In this document: positions 24,302 through 33,023 of the stretch, one piece after another
Position numbering within the stretch: the stretch's first letter is position 1
Layout of the letters: every line of letters begins with the position of its first letter
Notes under the pieces: generated by a model
Seen by the model: only the letters and a program-made list of their open reading frames with translations
Databases searched by the model: none
Told to the model about the DNA's origin: nothing
Position numbers and translations under genes: made by a program
From: an uncultured Bacteroidales bacterium
GTDB taxonomy: Bacteria > Bacteroidota > Bacteroidia > Bacteroidales > Bacteroidaceae
Direction: 5' to 3'
NCBI GenBank assembly: GCA_902801485.1
Contig: CADCIP010000018.1
Span: 1-64,000 of the forward strand
DNA: 64,000 bases

Positions 24302-24401
24302 GATTCTTAAACTGTAATACTGTAAGAACTGTAAGATGATAAGGAAAAGTCTTGACAAGCCGAAAACTGCTAAATGGAAAGAGAAAGGCTCAAGCGTTGA
24401 A

Positions 24402-24448
24402 AAATTTTTGCTGCCACACGTGGCGGCAAAAATTTCTACGTGTGGCAG
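24402..24448. repeat. Two overlapping, mutually exclusive hairpins
   Basis: AAATTTTTGC at 24402-24411 can pair with GCAAAAATTT at 24426-24435, and CTGCCACACGT at 24411-24421 with ACGTGTGGCAG at 24438-24448. The two pairings cannot coexist fully. A degraded relative (ATTTTTACTGCC...) occurs near 58027. Confidence 0.55.
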
Positions 24449-24559
24449 TAAATTTTCTCTAACTGGGCAATAAAAACAAAGAGAAAGTTAAGGATGGAAA
24501 ATGTTTTACATCGCATCTTCCCGTTCATCAACAATAAAACTCCCTGATGAAAAAACTGC

Positions 24560-25192
24560 TTAGTCTTTCACCCTTATGAGCGTCAGACCGTCGCGGAGGG
24601 GCAGAATAACCTTTTCTACCCGGTCGTCTTTGGCTACCAGTTCGTTGAAAGCCTGTACACCTTGGGTCTGCAGGTCGCTTTCGCGAGGGTGTTCCTCCAG
24701 GACGTGACCGTACCAGAGGGTATTGTCGGCAATGATAAAGCCGCCCTTACGCATGCGGGGAAGTATCATCTGATAATAATCTGTGTACTGGCGCTTGTCG
24801 GCATCGATAAATGCAAGATCCCATGTTACGTCCATCTGCGGCACCAGTTCGAGGGCATCGCCTATATGAAGATGCAACTTGTGGGCATACTTACTGCCGT
24901 CGAACCACTTGCGGATAAAATCCTCCTGTTCATCGAAGATCTCGAAGGTATGCAGCTGGGCTCCTTCCTCCAGCCCCTCGGCCATACTGAGGGCGCTGTA
25001 TCCGCTGAATGTACCCAACTCCAGCACCATGCGGGGACGAATCATCTGCACCAGCATCTTCAGCAAACGGCCTTGCAGATGTCCGCTTGCCATCTGGCCA
25101 TAAGACAGCCTGAGCTGTGTATCGCGCCACAGCTCATGCAGATATTCTCCCTCGGCATCAATATGATGCAGTATGTAATCGTCTAAATCCAT
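24560..25192 (-). CDS. Class I SAM-dependent O-methyltransferase
   Basis: 210 residues, the usual size of the catechol/caffeoyl-CoA-type O-methyltransferase family. SAM motif I is VLELGTFSGYSAL near residue 56. The metal-binding acidic motif is LAFIDADKRQY, followed by GGFIIADNTLWYG. The substrate is unknown; many bacterial relatives act on hydroxylated aromatics. It lies about 130 bp downstream of aroQ on the same strand, but repeats separate them. Confidence 0.85.
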   Translation of the reverse strand: MDLDDYILHHIDAEGEYLHELWRDTQLRLSYGQMASGHLQGRLLKMLVQMIRPRMVLELGTFSGYSALSMAEGLEEGAQLHTFEIFDEQEDFIRKWFDGSKYAHKLHLHIGDALELVPQMDVTWDLAFIDADKRQYTDYYQMILPRMRKGGFIIADNTLWYGHVLEEHPRESDLQTQGVQAFNELVAKDDRVEKVILPLRDGLTLIRVKD

Positions 25193-25196
25193 CTCT

Positions 25197-25322
25197 TGAG
25201 AGTTTAAAGTTTAAAGTCAGTTCAACTAGTTTAGAGTTGATGGTTAATTCTTTATTTAATCTTTGAACTATCAACTATCAACTGTCAACTGTCTCTAATC
25301 TCTCAACTCTAATCTCTCAACT
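25197..25322. repeat. 7-mer intergenic repeats between the O-methyltransferase and aroQ
   Basis: Runs related to TTTAAAG/TTTAGAG and then CAACTAT/CAACTGT/CTCTAAT/CTCAACT. The two halves are partly inverted and could fold together. Confidence 0.6.
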
Positions 25323-25760
25323 TTATTCTTCGGATGACGATGCCTTGTCTATCAGCGCTTCGATGGCCAGGCGGTAACTGTCGAGTCCAAAGCCCATGAT
25401 AACACCCAGACAGCCCGGGCTGATGAGGCTCTTGCGACGGAAATCTTCGCGCTGGTGAACATTGGTGATGTGTACTTCGACGGCAGGCGTGCTAACGCTC
25501 TTCAGGGCATCCAGAATGGCTACGCTGGTATGTGTGTAGGCACCTGCGTTCAGTACAATTCCATCGCGGTCGAATCCCACCTCCTGAATCTTGTTGATGA
25601 TTTCACCTTCCAGATTACTCTGGTAATAGTCGATGCGTACTTGTGGAAAGCGTGTGCGCAAATCCTTCAGGTAATCTGCCCAAGCGCGTTTCCCGTAAAT
25701 CTCCGGTTCGCGAACGCCCAATAAATTCAAGTTAGGGCCGTTAATAATTTGTATTCTCAT
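25323..25760 (-). CDS. aroQ: 3-dehydroquinate dehydratase, type II
   Basis: 145 residues, the full length for the type II enzyme, which dehydrates 3-dehydroquinate in the shikimate pathway as a dodecamer. It shows INGPNLNLLGVREPEIYG at the start, the LNAGAYTHTSVAILDAL segment and the catalytic His region EVHITNVHQREDFR. It is divergent from xerD; the intergenic region carries a -7 box for each direction. Confidence 0.92.
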   Translation of the reverse strand: MRIQIINGPNLNLLGVREPEIYGKRAWADYLKDLRTRFPQVRIDYYQSNLEGEIINKIQEVGFDRDGIVLNAGAYTHTSVAILDALKSVSTPAVEVHITNVHQREDFRRKSLISPGCLGVIMGFGLDSYRLAIEALIDKASSSEE

Positions 25761-25770
25761 AAATATTATG

Positions 25771-25792
25771 TACTTTTGTCGCTACAAAGATA
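25771..25792. promoter_or_regulatory. Divergent aroQ and xerD promoters
   Basis: On the + strand TACTTTTG at 25771-25778 is the -7 box toward xerD. On the - strand TATCTTTG (25792-25785) is the -7 box toward aroQ. The boxes are close together, so the two promoters overlap. Confidence 0.6.
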
Positions 25793-25850
25793 GAAAAAAT
25801 AGCATTACAAGTGCGTTTTATTATGCAAATTTAATCTAAACAACGGGATT

Positions 25851-26780
25851 TTGAGTTATCAGTTCACTAATACAGGTGCTATTTCCCCTCAGATTCTGAG
25901 GCGTTACATGCAATATCTGCGCTTGGAGCGCTCATACACTGGCAACACGCTGGATGCCTATGTGCGTGATTTGCAGAAGCTCTTGAACTACTATGCCGAT
26001 GTGGGCATTGACTTTCGCCATGTGACCCTTGAACAACTTGACCATTTCTCGGGTATGTTACAGGATTTGGGTGTTCAGCCACGTAGTGTGGCACGTATCC
26101 TGAGTGGTGTGCGTTCTTTCTATCGGTTTCTGGTTTTAGAAAAGGAGATTGAAACCGACCCTACGGAGTTGCTGGAAAATCCGCAGATAGGTAAACATCT
26201 GCCAGAGGTGCTGAGCATTCAGGAGATTGATGCCATCGAAGCGGTCATTGATAAAAGCAAACCGCAGGGGGTACGTGACAATGCCATTATAGAAATGCTT
26301 TACAGTTGTGGTTTGCGCATCAGCGAACTGTGTAACCTGAAGATGAGCGAGCTGTTCCTGGAGGAAGGGTATATCCGTGTTCACGGCAAAGGACGTAAGG
26401 AAAGGCTGGTTCCCATAGGTGAACAGGCCATAGAGAAACTCCGCCAATGGTTTGTGGTTAAGGTAATGGTAAAGGCCAAACCCGGACATGAGGATTATGT
26501 GTTTATCAGTACTAAGCGTGGCACCAAACTGAGTCGCATCACGCTCTTTGTATATATAAAGGATTATGCTCAGCAGGCGGGAATCCAGAAGAATATCAGT
26601 CCGCATACCTTCCGACACAGCTTTGCTACTCATCTCCTGGAGGGCGGTGCCAATCTTCGTGCCATACAAGCGATGCTCGGACACGAGGATATCTCCACCA
26701 CTGAGATTTACATGCACATCGACCGTTCCCATCTCCGACAGGAAATCCTGGAGCATCATCCCAGAAATATCAGACGCTGA
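25851..26780 (+). CDS. xerD: Tyrosine recombinase XerD
   Basis: 309 residues. It has the core-binding SAM-like domain (QYLRLERSYTGNTLDAYVRDL) and the catalytic domain with the RHRY residues: R in CGLRISELC, HTFRHSFATHLLEGG, then LGHEDISTTEIYMHI with the nucleophilic Tyr. It resolves chromosome dimers at dif with XerC. The start appears to be TTG at 25851: the next ATG (25908) would remove conserved N-terminal residues and the upstream ATG is out of frame. It looks like the housekeeping copy and not an integrase of the island. Confidence 0.88.
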   Translation: MSYQFTNTGAISPQILRRYMQYLRLERSYTGNTLDAYVRDLQKLLNYYADVGIDFRHVTLEQLDHFSGMLQDLGVQPRSVARILSGVRSFYRFLVLEKEIETDPTELLENPQIGKHLPEVLSIQEIDAIEAVIDKSKPQGVRDNAIIEMLYSCGLRISELCNLKMSELFLEEGYIRVHGKGRKERLVPIGEQAIEKLRQWFVVKVMVKAKPGHEDYVFISTKRGTKLSRITLFVYIKDYAQQAGIQKNISPHTFRHSFATHLLEGGANLRAIQAMLGHEDISTTEIYMHIDRSHLRQEILEHHPRNIRR

Positions 26781-26806
26781 GGCCCGGGGTTTGTCGGGAG
26801 GATGTG

Positions 26807-27439
26807 TTAAAGAACTGTAGAAAACATTTGCCGGTAGGCTTCTACCTTCTTGTCGAAAGAGAGAGGGTACGCCCGGGAGGAAGATGGCAGGCGATAAAGT
26901 CTCATCTCTTTGCTCTTCCCGAAGGGAAAAGGTATTGGAACAGATGTGTTGACCTTGGGGATGGCTGGAATGCCTAATGTGGAGCAGATGGTTTCGGTAG
27001 CTTTCTCGCCTGTGGTAACTATAATACGAAGACGGGGCAGTTGTTCTAAAAGAACGTGAATGTCGGTCGGCTCTACTACCTCCAGAAACTTATCCGAGGC
27101 ATTGTCCTGTAAGCGTCTGACAGCCATGGAGGTGTCGAAGAAAGCAAGTCCTTTTTCGTTACAGAACGCAATAATTTCATCTACTTTGAAACGCTTATTT
27201 TCCAAGTCCACAAAATGGTTCTTATCTGCGAAGAAGATCTGTCCTTCAATACGCCAGTGATCGTTGATGAAATTGGGGTAGTAGAAGTCTATGCACCATC
27301 GTTTGCGCTGGGGAGGAAAACTACCCAGAAAGAGCACCTTTGCCTTATCCGGCAGGAAAGGACGGAGCGGATGATACTCCACCCCGTCCTTGCTCCGTGC
27401 GATATTCTCTGTATTCAGATAGGAAGGTGCCATATACAT
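26807..27439 (-). CDS. Uracil-DNA glycosylase superfamily protein
   Basis: 210 residues. The motif VLFLGSFPPQRKRWCIDFYYP corresponds to motif 1 of the UDG superfamily (GxxPG-like water-activating loop), and RLPSSSRAYP near the end corresponds to the DNA-intercalating HPSSSN-like motif. Such proteins excise uracil or deaminated bases. It sits 21 bp after sodB and may be the last gene of the rubrerythrin-sodB transcript, which would join oxidative defence with base repair. Confidence 0.75.
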   Translation of the reverse strand: MYMAPSYLNTENIARSKDGVEYHPLRPFLPDKAKVLFLGSFPPQRKRWCIDFYYPNFINDHWRIEGQIFFADKNHFVDLENKRFKVDEIIAFCNEKGLAFFDTSMAVRRLQDNASDKFLEVVEPTDIHVLLEQLPRLRIIVTTGEKATETICSTLGIPAIPKVNTSVPIPFPFGKSKEMRLYRLPSSSRAYPLSFDKKVEAYRQMFSTVL

Positions 27440-27460
27440 TATGCCTGCTTCTTCCGTTTT

Positions 27461-28045
27461 TTAGAGATACCGCTTTTCTATAACATCCCAGTCGATAATC
27501 TGCCATAGGGCAGACAGATGGTCGGGGCGCCGGTTCTGATAGTCCAGATAGTAAGCGTGTTCCCAAACGTCGAATGTCAGAAGTGGCTTTAAACCTTTCT
27601 GTACGGGATTGGCAGCATTTGTTTCCTGGGTGATGACGAGTTTTCCCTCTTTATCAGCGGAGAGCCATACCCAACCGGAACCGAACAGCGTAGCTCCGGC
27701 TTTCTGGAATGCCTCCTTGAAAGCAGTAAAAGAATCGAAATCGCGTTCGATGGCTTCAGCCAGTTTACCCGCAGGTTCTGTCTTCGCCGGCTTTTCGGAA
27801 AACTGTCCAAAGTACAATTCGTGATTCAGAATCTGTCCTGCATTATTCAAGATACCTCCCGTTGCCTTGCATACAATTTCTATAAGTGTGGCCTCCTCGA
27901 AACCGCTACCGGGCAACAATGCATTCAGGTTGTTTACGTATGCTGCCAGATGTTTCCCGTGATGGAAGTCTATGGTTTCGCGGCTGATTACGGGATTCAG
28001 GGCATCTGCCTCGAACGGCAGTGCCATTAACGAAAATTTATTCAT
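27461..28045 (-). CDS. sodB: Superoxide dismutase, Fe/Mn family
   Basis: 194 residues from ATG 28045 (MNKFSLMALPFEADALNP). The frame is open further upstream, but that part overlaps rubrerythrin. Metal ligands are seen in DFHHGKHLAAYV, ILNHELYFGQF and DVWEHAYYLDYQNRR. GSGWVWLS carries the usual Gly/Trp set. It removes superoxide in the cytosol. It lies 5 bp downstream of the rubrerythrin gene, clearly in the same transcript. Confidence 0.92.
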   Translation of the reverse strand: MNKFSLMALPFEADALNPVISRETIDFHHGKHLAAYVNNLNALLPGSGFEEATLIEIVCKATGGILNNAGQILNHELYFGQFSEKPAKTEPAGKLAEAIERDFDSFTAFKEAFQKAGATLFGSGWVWLSADKEGKLVITQETNAANPVQKGLKPLLTFDVWEHAYYLDYQNRRPDHLSALWQIIDWDVIEKRYL

Positions 28046-28050
28046 AATTA

Positions 28051-28593
28051 TCAGTAGTTTTCCGGTTTTATCTGGAAATAACTTTGGGGATGATCGCAGG
28101 TGGGGCATACTTCGGGAGCCTTTTTCCCGATAACAATGTGGCCACAGTTGGCACATTGCCAGATGACGTCACCTTCACGGGAGAACACGACAGCATCTTC
28201 TAAGTTCTTCAGCAGCTTGCGGTAACGTTCCTCATGATGCTTTTCAATGGCTCCTACCAGTTCAAACTTCTGGGCAATTTCCTCGAAACCCTCTTCGCGA
28301 GCTTCTTTTGCCATGCGGGCATACATATCAGTCCATTCGAAGTTCTCGCCATTGGCAGCATCGGCCAAATTTGCCTTGGTGTCGCTCACACTGCCGCCAT
28401 TCAGGTACTTATACCACATCTTGGCATGTTCCTTCTCGTTTGCCGCTGTCTCCTCGAAAATGGCAGCAATCTGTACGTAGCCATCTTTTTTTGCACGTGA
28501 AGCAAAGTAACTGTACTTGTTTCGTGCCATACTCTCACCGGCAAATGCCTCCTTGAGGTTTTGCTCGGTCTTTGTACCTTTCAGTTCTTTCAT
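28051..28593 (-). CDS. rbr: Rubrerythrin
   Basis: 180 residues. The diiron domain has the EESMARNKY-type motif ([11 protein letters not shown]), [14 protein letters not shown] and [11 protein letters not shown]; the C-terminal rubredoxin domain has CANC and CPTC separated by 12 residues. It reduces hydrogen peroxide in anaerobes with electrons from NADH via rubredoxin-like carriers. It is the first gene of the operon rbr-sodB-(UDG). Confidence 0.93.
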   Translation of the reverse strand: MKELKGTKTEQNLKEAFAGESMARNKYSYFASRAKKDGYVQIAAIFEETAANEKEHAKMWYKYLNGGSVSDTKANLADAANGENFEWTDMYARMAKEAREEGFEEIAQKFELVGAIEKHHEERYRKLLKNLEDAVVFSREGDVIWQCANCGHIVIGKKAPEVCPTCDHPQSYFQIKPENY

Positions 28594-28630
28594 CGGTTTA
28601 ACTTAGTGGTTAATAATGTTGTTTCGGCGT

Positions 28631-28661
28631 CAAAAATAAAAACTTTTATCCATTCAGCAAA
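28631..28661 (-). promoter_or_regulatory. Promoter of rbr-sodB
   Basis: On the - strand a TTTG -33 element at 28661-28658, a 19-bp spacer, then a TATTTTTG -7 box at 28638-28631. It is a textbook Bacteroidetes promoter. Confidence 0.7.
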
Positions 28662-28785
28662 GAAAAGTTTGTTTCTTTTTCATTCTTTTGCAAAATTTAA
28701 GCAGTGGGATTTTGCAACAGCGTGTTTTTAATCGGTGGTTACAAAAAAATATATGAAAGTTCTTTCTCATTTCCCGATTTTTTTA

Positions 28786-28793
28786 TACCTTCG
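28786..28793 (+). promoter_or_regulatory. -7 box of the aminotransferase gene
   Basis: TACCTTCG, a one-base variant of TAnnTTTG, 27 bp before the ATG at 28821. Confidence 0.5.
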
Positions 28794-28820
28794 CAAGCAA
28801 ATTGTATTAAAAATAAGGAA

Positions 28821-30137
28821 ATGACTGACAAATTGACTCCTATAAAGAAAGAAATTGTGGATGGTCTGATTGCCAAACTGGGCATTCAGGACTTTGCCAA
28901 GGCTACCATTCGCGAGGTGAAGCAGGTGGCTGCGATGGCAGAAAAAGAAAGTGGTGTGGAATTCATAAAAATGGAGATGGGCATTCCTGGCCTGCCTGCC
29001 GCTAAGGTGGGTGTGGATGCCCAGATTAAGGCGTTGCAGGATGGCATCGCTCATTCGTACCCCGACATTCAGGGTTATCCCGAACTGAAACGGCAAGCAT
29101 CTCGTTTCGTGAAGGCTTTCATTGGTGTGGATATCGCTCCGGAGGGTTGCGTACCCGTTACCGGGTCTATGCAGGGAACGTTTGCTTCGTTTCTGACTTG
29201 CTCTCAGGCCGACAGAAAGAAGGACACAGTACTGTTTATCGATCCAGGCTTTCCTGTTCAGAAGATGCAGCTGCAGGTGCAGGGCGTGAAATACGAGACT
29301 TTTGACGTCTATGACTTCCGCGGTGATAAACTGCGTGGCAAGTTAGAGAGCTACCTGAAGAAGGGCAACATCTGTGCCATTGTCTATTCGAACCCGAACA
29401 ACCCATCCTGGGTATGTCTTACCGAGCAGGAGTTACGGATTATTGGTGAGTTGGCTACGCAGTACGACTGTATCATTATGGAAGACTTGGCTTACTTCGC
29501 TATGGACTTCCGCCAGGACCTGAGTATTCCTTTCGAGCCTCCCTATCAGCCTACCGTTGCCCGTTATACCGATAATTATATGTTGCTTATCAGCGGTTCT
29601 AAGGCATTCAGCTATGCCGGTGAGCGTATTGGCGTGGTGTGCATCAGCGACAAGTTGTTCCACCGTCACTACGAAGATCTGGCTGCACGTTACGAGGGCC
29701 TCCCCTTCGGACTGGTGTTCAGTACACGTATGCTGTATGCCTTGTCTTCTGGAACCAGTCATTCTGCACAATATGCGCTGGCAGAAATGTTCCGTGCTGC
29801 CTGTGACGGCGAATACCGTTTCCGCGATGAAGTAAAGGTGTATGGCGAGCGAGCCAGAAAGTTAAAGGAGATTTTCTGCCGTCACGGTTTCTATGTTGTT
29901 TATGATAAGGACGGCGACCAGCCTGTGGCCGACGGATTCTACTTTACCATTGGCTATCCGGGTATGACCAGCGGACAGTTGGCTCAGGAACTGATGTACT
30001 ATGGTGTCAGTGCCATCTGCCTGATTACTACGGGTTCGCATCAGGAGGGATTACGCGTCTGTACCTCGTTCATCGGAGATCATCAGTACGAACAACTGGA
30101 GGAGCGAATGGCAATCTTTGAAAAGAACAACCCATAA
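28821..30137 (+). CDS. Pyridoxal phosphate aminotransferase, class I/II
   Basis: 438 residues from ATG 28821 (MTDKLTPIKKEIVD); the upstream open frame overlaps the promoter. The fold type I signature is complete: NPNNPSWV, MEDLAYFAMD and the PLP lysine in LISGSKAFSYAGERIG. It transfers amino groups between amino acids and 2-oxo acids. The specificity is not evident; the neighbourhood (PaaK-type ligases, an ACT protein, and iorAB at 41-43 kb) would suit an aromatic substrate, which is inference. Confidence 0.85.
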   Translation: MTDKLTPIKKEIVDGLIAKLGIQDFAKATIREVKQVAAMAEKESGVEFIKMEMGIPGLPAAKVGVDAQIKALQDGIAHSYPDIQGYPELKRQASRFVKAFIGVDIAPEGCVPVTGSMQGTFASFLTCSQADRKKDTVLFIDPGFPVQKMQLQVQGVKYETFDVYDFRGDKLRGKLESYLKKGNICAIVYSNPNNPSWVCLTEQELRIIGELATQYDCIIMEDLAYFAMDFRQDLSIPFEPPYQPTVARYTDNYMLLISGSKAFSYAGERIGVVCISDKLFHRHYEDLAARYEGLPFGLVFSTRMLYALSSGTSHSAQYALAEMFRAACDGEYRFRDEVKVYGERARKLKEIFCRHGFYVVYDKDGDQPVADGFYFTIGYPGMTSGQLAQELMYYGVSAICLITTGSHQEGLRVCTSFIGDHQYEQLEERMAIFEKNNP

Positions 30138-30186
30138 GCTCCATTAGCCTTATGTGGCTTATTATTTACCAATAATTATAAAAAAA

Positions 30187-31293
30187 ATGAAAAAGAAAAA
30201 ATTTTTCGTGAAAGCTACGCTGGCTGTTGCTTTAGCTATCTTCAGCAGCACAGCCGCCATGGGACAAGAAACAGTGAAAGACTCCACCAAGACATCCTTT
30301 TTGGAAAAGAAATGGGTGAAGGAGCTCACCAGTCGTATTAAACTTCATGGTTACGCCCAAGGCGGTTACAACTATACCCACAACGCTGCCGGCAACACCA
30401 ACACCTTTGAACTGAAACGTGTTCTCTTCTGGGCAGATGCCCAAATTACCGACCGTTGGTCGTTTCTCTTCATGCACGACTTCTCGAGTGTCGTACAGGA
30501 ATACTACACAGACTTTCGCATTACCAAGAATAAGGCCCTTACCGTCAGGGTCGGCCAGTTCAAGAATGGTCTGTCACTCGAGAACCCCCTTTCCCCCACT
30601 GCTATGGAAGCCATTGATGTCTATTCCGAAGGAGTTACCTACCTGACAGGTTGTGGTAGCGACCCCTTGATGGGCGTTCAGTATGGCCGTGACCTGGGTC
30701 TCTCTCTGTTCGGTGAGATAAACAACGGCAAGTTGCGCTATGAGCTGGACGTAATGAACGGACAGGGTATCAATAAGAAGGACGGTAATAACTTTAAGGA
30801 TTTTATTCTTCGTCTGGAATATCGCCCCGTTACGGGCTTGAACCTGGTAGCAACCGGACAGATTGGACGAGGACACAATATCCTTACCGACGGTAAGACT
30901 TCGGTCTATAATCCGGCTATCCAGAACGGAGAAGACTACAAGCGTAACCGTTGGACTTTAGGTTTTGACTATAAAAGCAAGGCGTTTAATGCTCACGGCG
31001 AGTATTTGGAAGGCTACGATGGCGATGTGACCAGCCGAGGCGGCTATCTGACAGGTGCTGTGCCCTTGGGTACTCCGAAGGTAGAGTTTGTGGGCAGCTA
31101 CGACTTCTTCAACTATAATACATCATTGGGAATGGACCAGCACAAGGCTATTGCCGGATTCCAGTATTGGTTCTATAAGAAGTGCCGTGTCCAGGTGCAA
31201 TATGTTTACAAGAGCGCCTACGTGGCCAACAACACATTCATCAAGGACAACTCTCACGCCATAATGTGTCAGCTCCAGGTGAGATTTAATTAA
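30187..31293 (+). CDS. Outer-membrane porin, OprO/OprP-like
   Basis: 368 residues from ATG 30187, with a signal peptide (MKKKKFFVKATLAVALAIFS, cleavage near AMGQE). The body is built of alternating amphipathic strands ending in the aromatic-rich MCQLQVRFN expected for the last beta strand. It resembles the phosphate-selective porin family (RIKLHGYAQGGYNYTHN). It probably forms a diffusion channel. It lies 49 bp after the aminotransferase, perhaps in one transcript. Confidence 0.75.
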   Translation: MKKKKFFVKATLAVALAIFSSTAAMGQETVKDSTKTSFLEKKWVKELTSRIKLHGYAQGGYNYTHNAAGNTNTFELKRVLFWADAQITDRWSFLFMHDFSSVVQEYYTDFRITKNKALTVRVGQFKNGLSLENPLSPTAMEAIDVYSEGVTYLTGCGSDPLMGVQYGRDLGLSLFGEINNGKLRYELDVMNGQGINKKDGNNFKDFILRLEYRPVTGLNLVATGQIGRGHNILTDGKTSVYNPAIQNGEDYKRNRWTLGFDYKSKAFNAHGEYLEGYDGDVTSRGGYLTGAVPLGTPKVEFVGSYDFFNYNTSLGMDQHKAIAGFQYWFYKKCRVQVQYVYKSAYVANNTFIKDNSHAIMCQLQVRFN

Positions 31294-31310
31294 AGCCCCC
31301 CTGAGGGAGT

Positions 31311-31350
31311 GATTTAAAGTTTAGAGTTTAGAGTTTAGAGTTTAGAGTTT
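31311..31350 (+). repeat. TTTAGAG tandem repeat
   Basis: Consecutive GTTTAGA units (about five) downstream of the porin gene, next to a short CCCCCCTGAGGG piece that looks like a fragment of the REP-like family. Confidence 0.65.
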
Positions 31351-31399
31351 TCTCTAACCGCTAACCCTTAACCGCTAACCAATTTGATTTTAAGTTATT

Positions 31400-32926
31400 A
31401 TGATAATAAAAGTTCTTTTAACAATAGTGTTCTTGGCCATCATGATTGGTGTTGGCCTTTATAGTCGTAAACAGGCAAGTAGTGTAGAAGGCTTTGTGTT
31501 AGGTGGCCGTTCGGTAGGTCCCTGGTTGTCAGCTTTTGCCTTTGGTACCAGTTATTTCTCTGCTGTGGTTTTTGTGGGCTATGCAGGACAGTTCGGATGG
31601 AGATACGGCCTTTCGTCTGCTTGGATAGGTATTGGCAATGCTATTATCGGATCGCTCTTGGCCTGGCTCATATTGGGAAAGCGTACAAAACTGATGACCC
31701 AGCATATAGAGAGTTGTACGATGCCTGATTTCTTTGGTACCCGTTTTAGTGACCAAGGTTTACGCGTGGCAGCCTCCATCATCGCCTTCGTATTTTTGAT
31801 TCCTTATACAGCAGGTGTTTACAGCGGCATCTCCAGGCTTTTCGAGATGGGCTTTAATATTCCCTACGAATATTGCGTGGTTATCATGTCGGCCCTTACT
31901 GCCGTTTATGTTATCCTAGGCGGTTACAAGGCAACGGCCATGAACGACTTTATTCAGGGAATTATCATGCTCTTTGGTATTGTAGCTGTAATTTTCGCAG
32001 TGCTCTCTGCACAGGGAGGACTGTCAGAGGCTGTCAACAAGTTGGCACAGCTCCCTGCCGATGGTGCTACGGAACCAGGCAGCGGTATGTTTGCCACATG
32101 GTTCGGTCCCGATCCTTGGGGACTGGTAGGCGTAATAGTCCTGACGTCGCTCGGTACGATGGGATTGCCCCAAATGGTCGGTAAGTTCTACAGCATTACC
32201 GACGAAAGTGCTATTAAGCGTGGAACCATTATCAGTACAATCTTTGCCTTCATCGTGGCTGGCGGTTGCTACTTCCTGGGTGGTTTCGGTCGTCTGTACG
32301 ACCCAGTAATAGGTGCCAACGGCAAGATTGCCTTCGATTCCATAGTGCCCGCAATGCTGGTAACCCTTCCTGATGTGCTTATCGCCCTCGTGGTGCTATT
32401 GGTACTCTCTGCTTCAATGTCCACGCTGGCTTCGCTGGTACTGACTTCCAGCTCAACCATGACCCTGGACCTTATCTATCGTGACAAGAAATCTTTGCCT
32501 GGCGAGGTGGAGGAAGGCAGTATTGATGATCTCGTATCAGAAAAAGTCGAGCGCCGTAAGGTTGTTGTTATGCGTGTACTCATAGTGTTCTTTATCGTCA
32601 TTTCTCTGATGATAGCCCTGAATCCTCCTACCTTTATTGCTCAGTTGATGGGTATCTCTTGGGGTGCATTGGCAGGCGCTTTCCTGGCACCCTTTATGCT
32701 GGGTCTGTACTGGCGCAGGACAACAACGGCCAGCGTATGGGCTTGCTTCATCTGGGGTGTTGGTGTTACGGTGCTGAATATGTTGCTGGGTAATCCCTTC
32801 AGCCCCATAAACTGCGGAGCCGTAGCAATGTTGGGTGGCTTCCCTGTTGTGCTGCTGGTTAGTCTCTTTACGCCCCAGTTGCCTAAGAGCAATGTAGACC
32901 GTATGTTCCAGTGCTATGAGAAATAG
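31400..32926 (+). CDS. Sodium:solute symporter (SSS family)
   Basis: 508 residues with about 13 hydrophobic segments. The start IGVGLYSRKQASSVEGFVLGGRSVGPWLSAF is typical for SSS family members, and GTSYFSAVVFVGYAGQFGW and ILGGYKATAMNDFIQGII are family motifs. It couples substrate uptake to sodium. The substrate cannot be read from the sequence; its position before the two arylacetate-CoA ligase genes suggests an organic acid. Confidence 0.85.
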   Translation: MIIKVLLTIVFLAIMIGVGLYSRKQASSVEGFVLGGRSVGPWLSAFAFGTSYFSAVVFVGYAGQFGWRYGLSSAWIGIGNAIIGSLLAWLILGKRTKLMTQHIESCTMPDFFGTRFSDQGLRVAASIIAFVFLIPYTAGVYSGISRLFEMGFNIPYEYCVVIMSALTAVYVILGGYKATAMNDFIQGIIMLFGIVAVIFAVLSAQGGLSEAVNKLAQLPADGATEPGSGMFATWFGPDPWGLVGVIVLTSLGTMGLPQMVGKFYSITDESAIKRGTIISTIFAFIVAGGCYFLGGFGRLYDPVIGANGKIAFDSIVPAMLVTLPDVLIALVVLLVLSASMSTLASLVLTSSSTMTLDLIYRDKKSLPGEVEEGSIDDLVSEKVERRKVVVMRVLIVFFIVISLMIALNPPTFIAQLMGISWGALAGAFLAPFMLGLYWRRTTTASVWACFIWGVGVTVLNMLLGNPFSPINCGAVAMLGGFPVVLLVSLFTPQLPKSNVDRMFQCYEK

Positions 32927-32959
32927 TTTAAGAAGTTTAAGAGTTTAAGATATAAAATA

Positions 32960-32991
32960 TTTGTCCGAACGCAGATTTTGTTGTACATTTG
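32960..32991 (+). promoter_or_regulatory. Promoter of the PaaK genes
   Basis: TTTG at 32960-32963, a 20-bp spacer, TACATTTG at 32984-32991, then the ATG at 33024. Confidence 0.7.
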
Positions 32992-33023
32992 CATGGGACA
33001 AAAAACCTAAATAACAGTAATTC

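Larger units (their letters stand above)
23705..24559. other. Gene-free, repeat-rich junction
   Basis: No credible gene; an open frame at 24085-24339 is made largely of repeat sequence. The stretch holds tandem ACAGTTT-, GTATACA- and TTGACAG-type repeats near 23760-23920, a pure A/T tract near 23989-24053, inverted copies of the GTATACA repeats near 24226-24301, and a hairpin at 24402-24448. It separates the island from the core genes. Confidence 0.6.

Noticed and set aside
24085-24339. Open frame of 84 codons
   Set aside because: Largely composed of inverted 7-mer repeats; no ribosome-binding site or promoter.
25851-26780. Tyrosine recombinase as the integrase of the island
   Set aside because: It shows all features of housekeeping XerD and sits beside aroQ in the core part.
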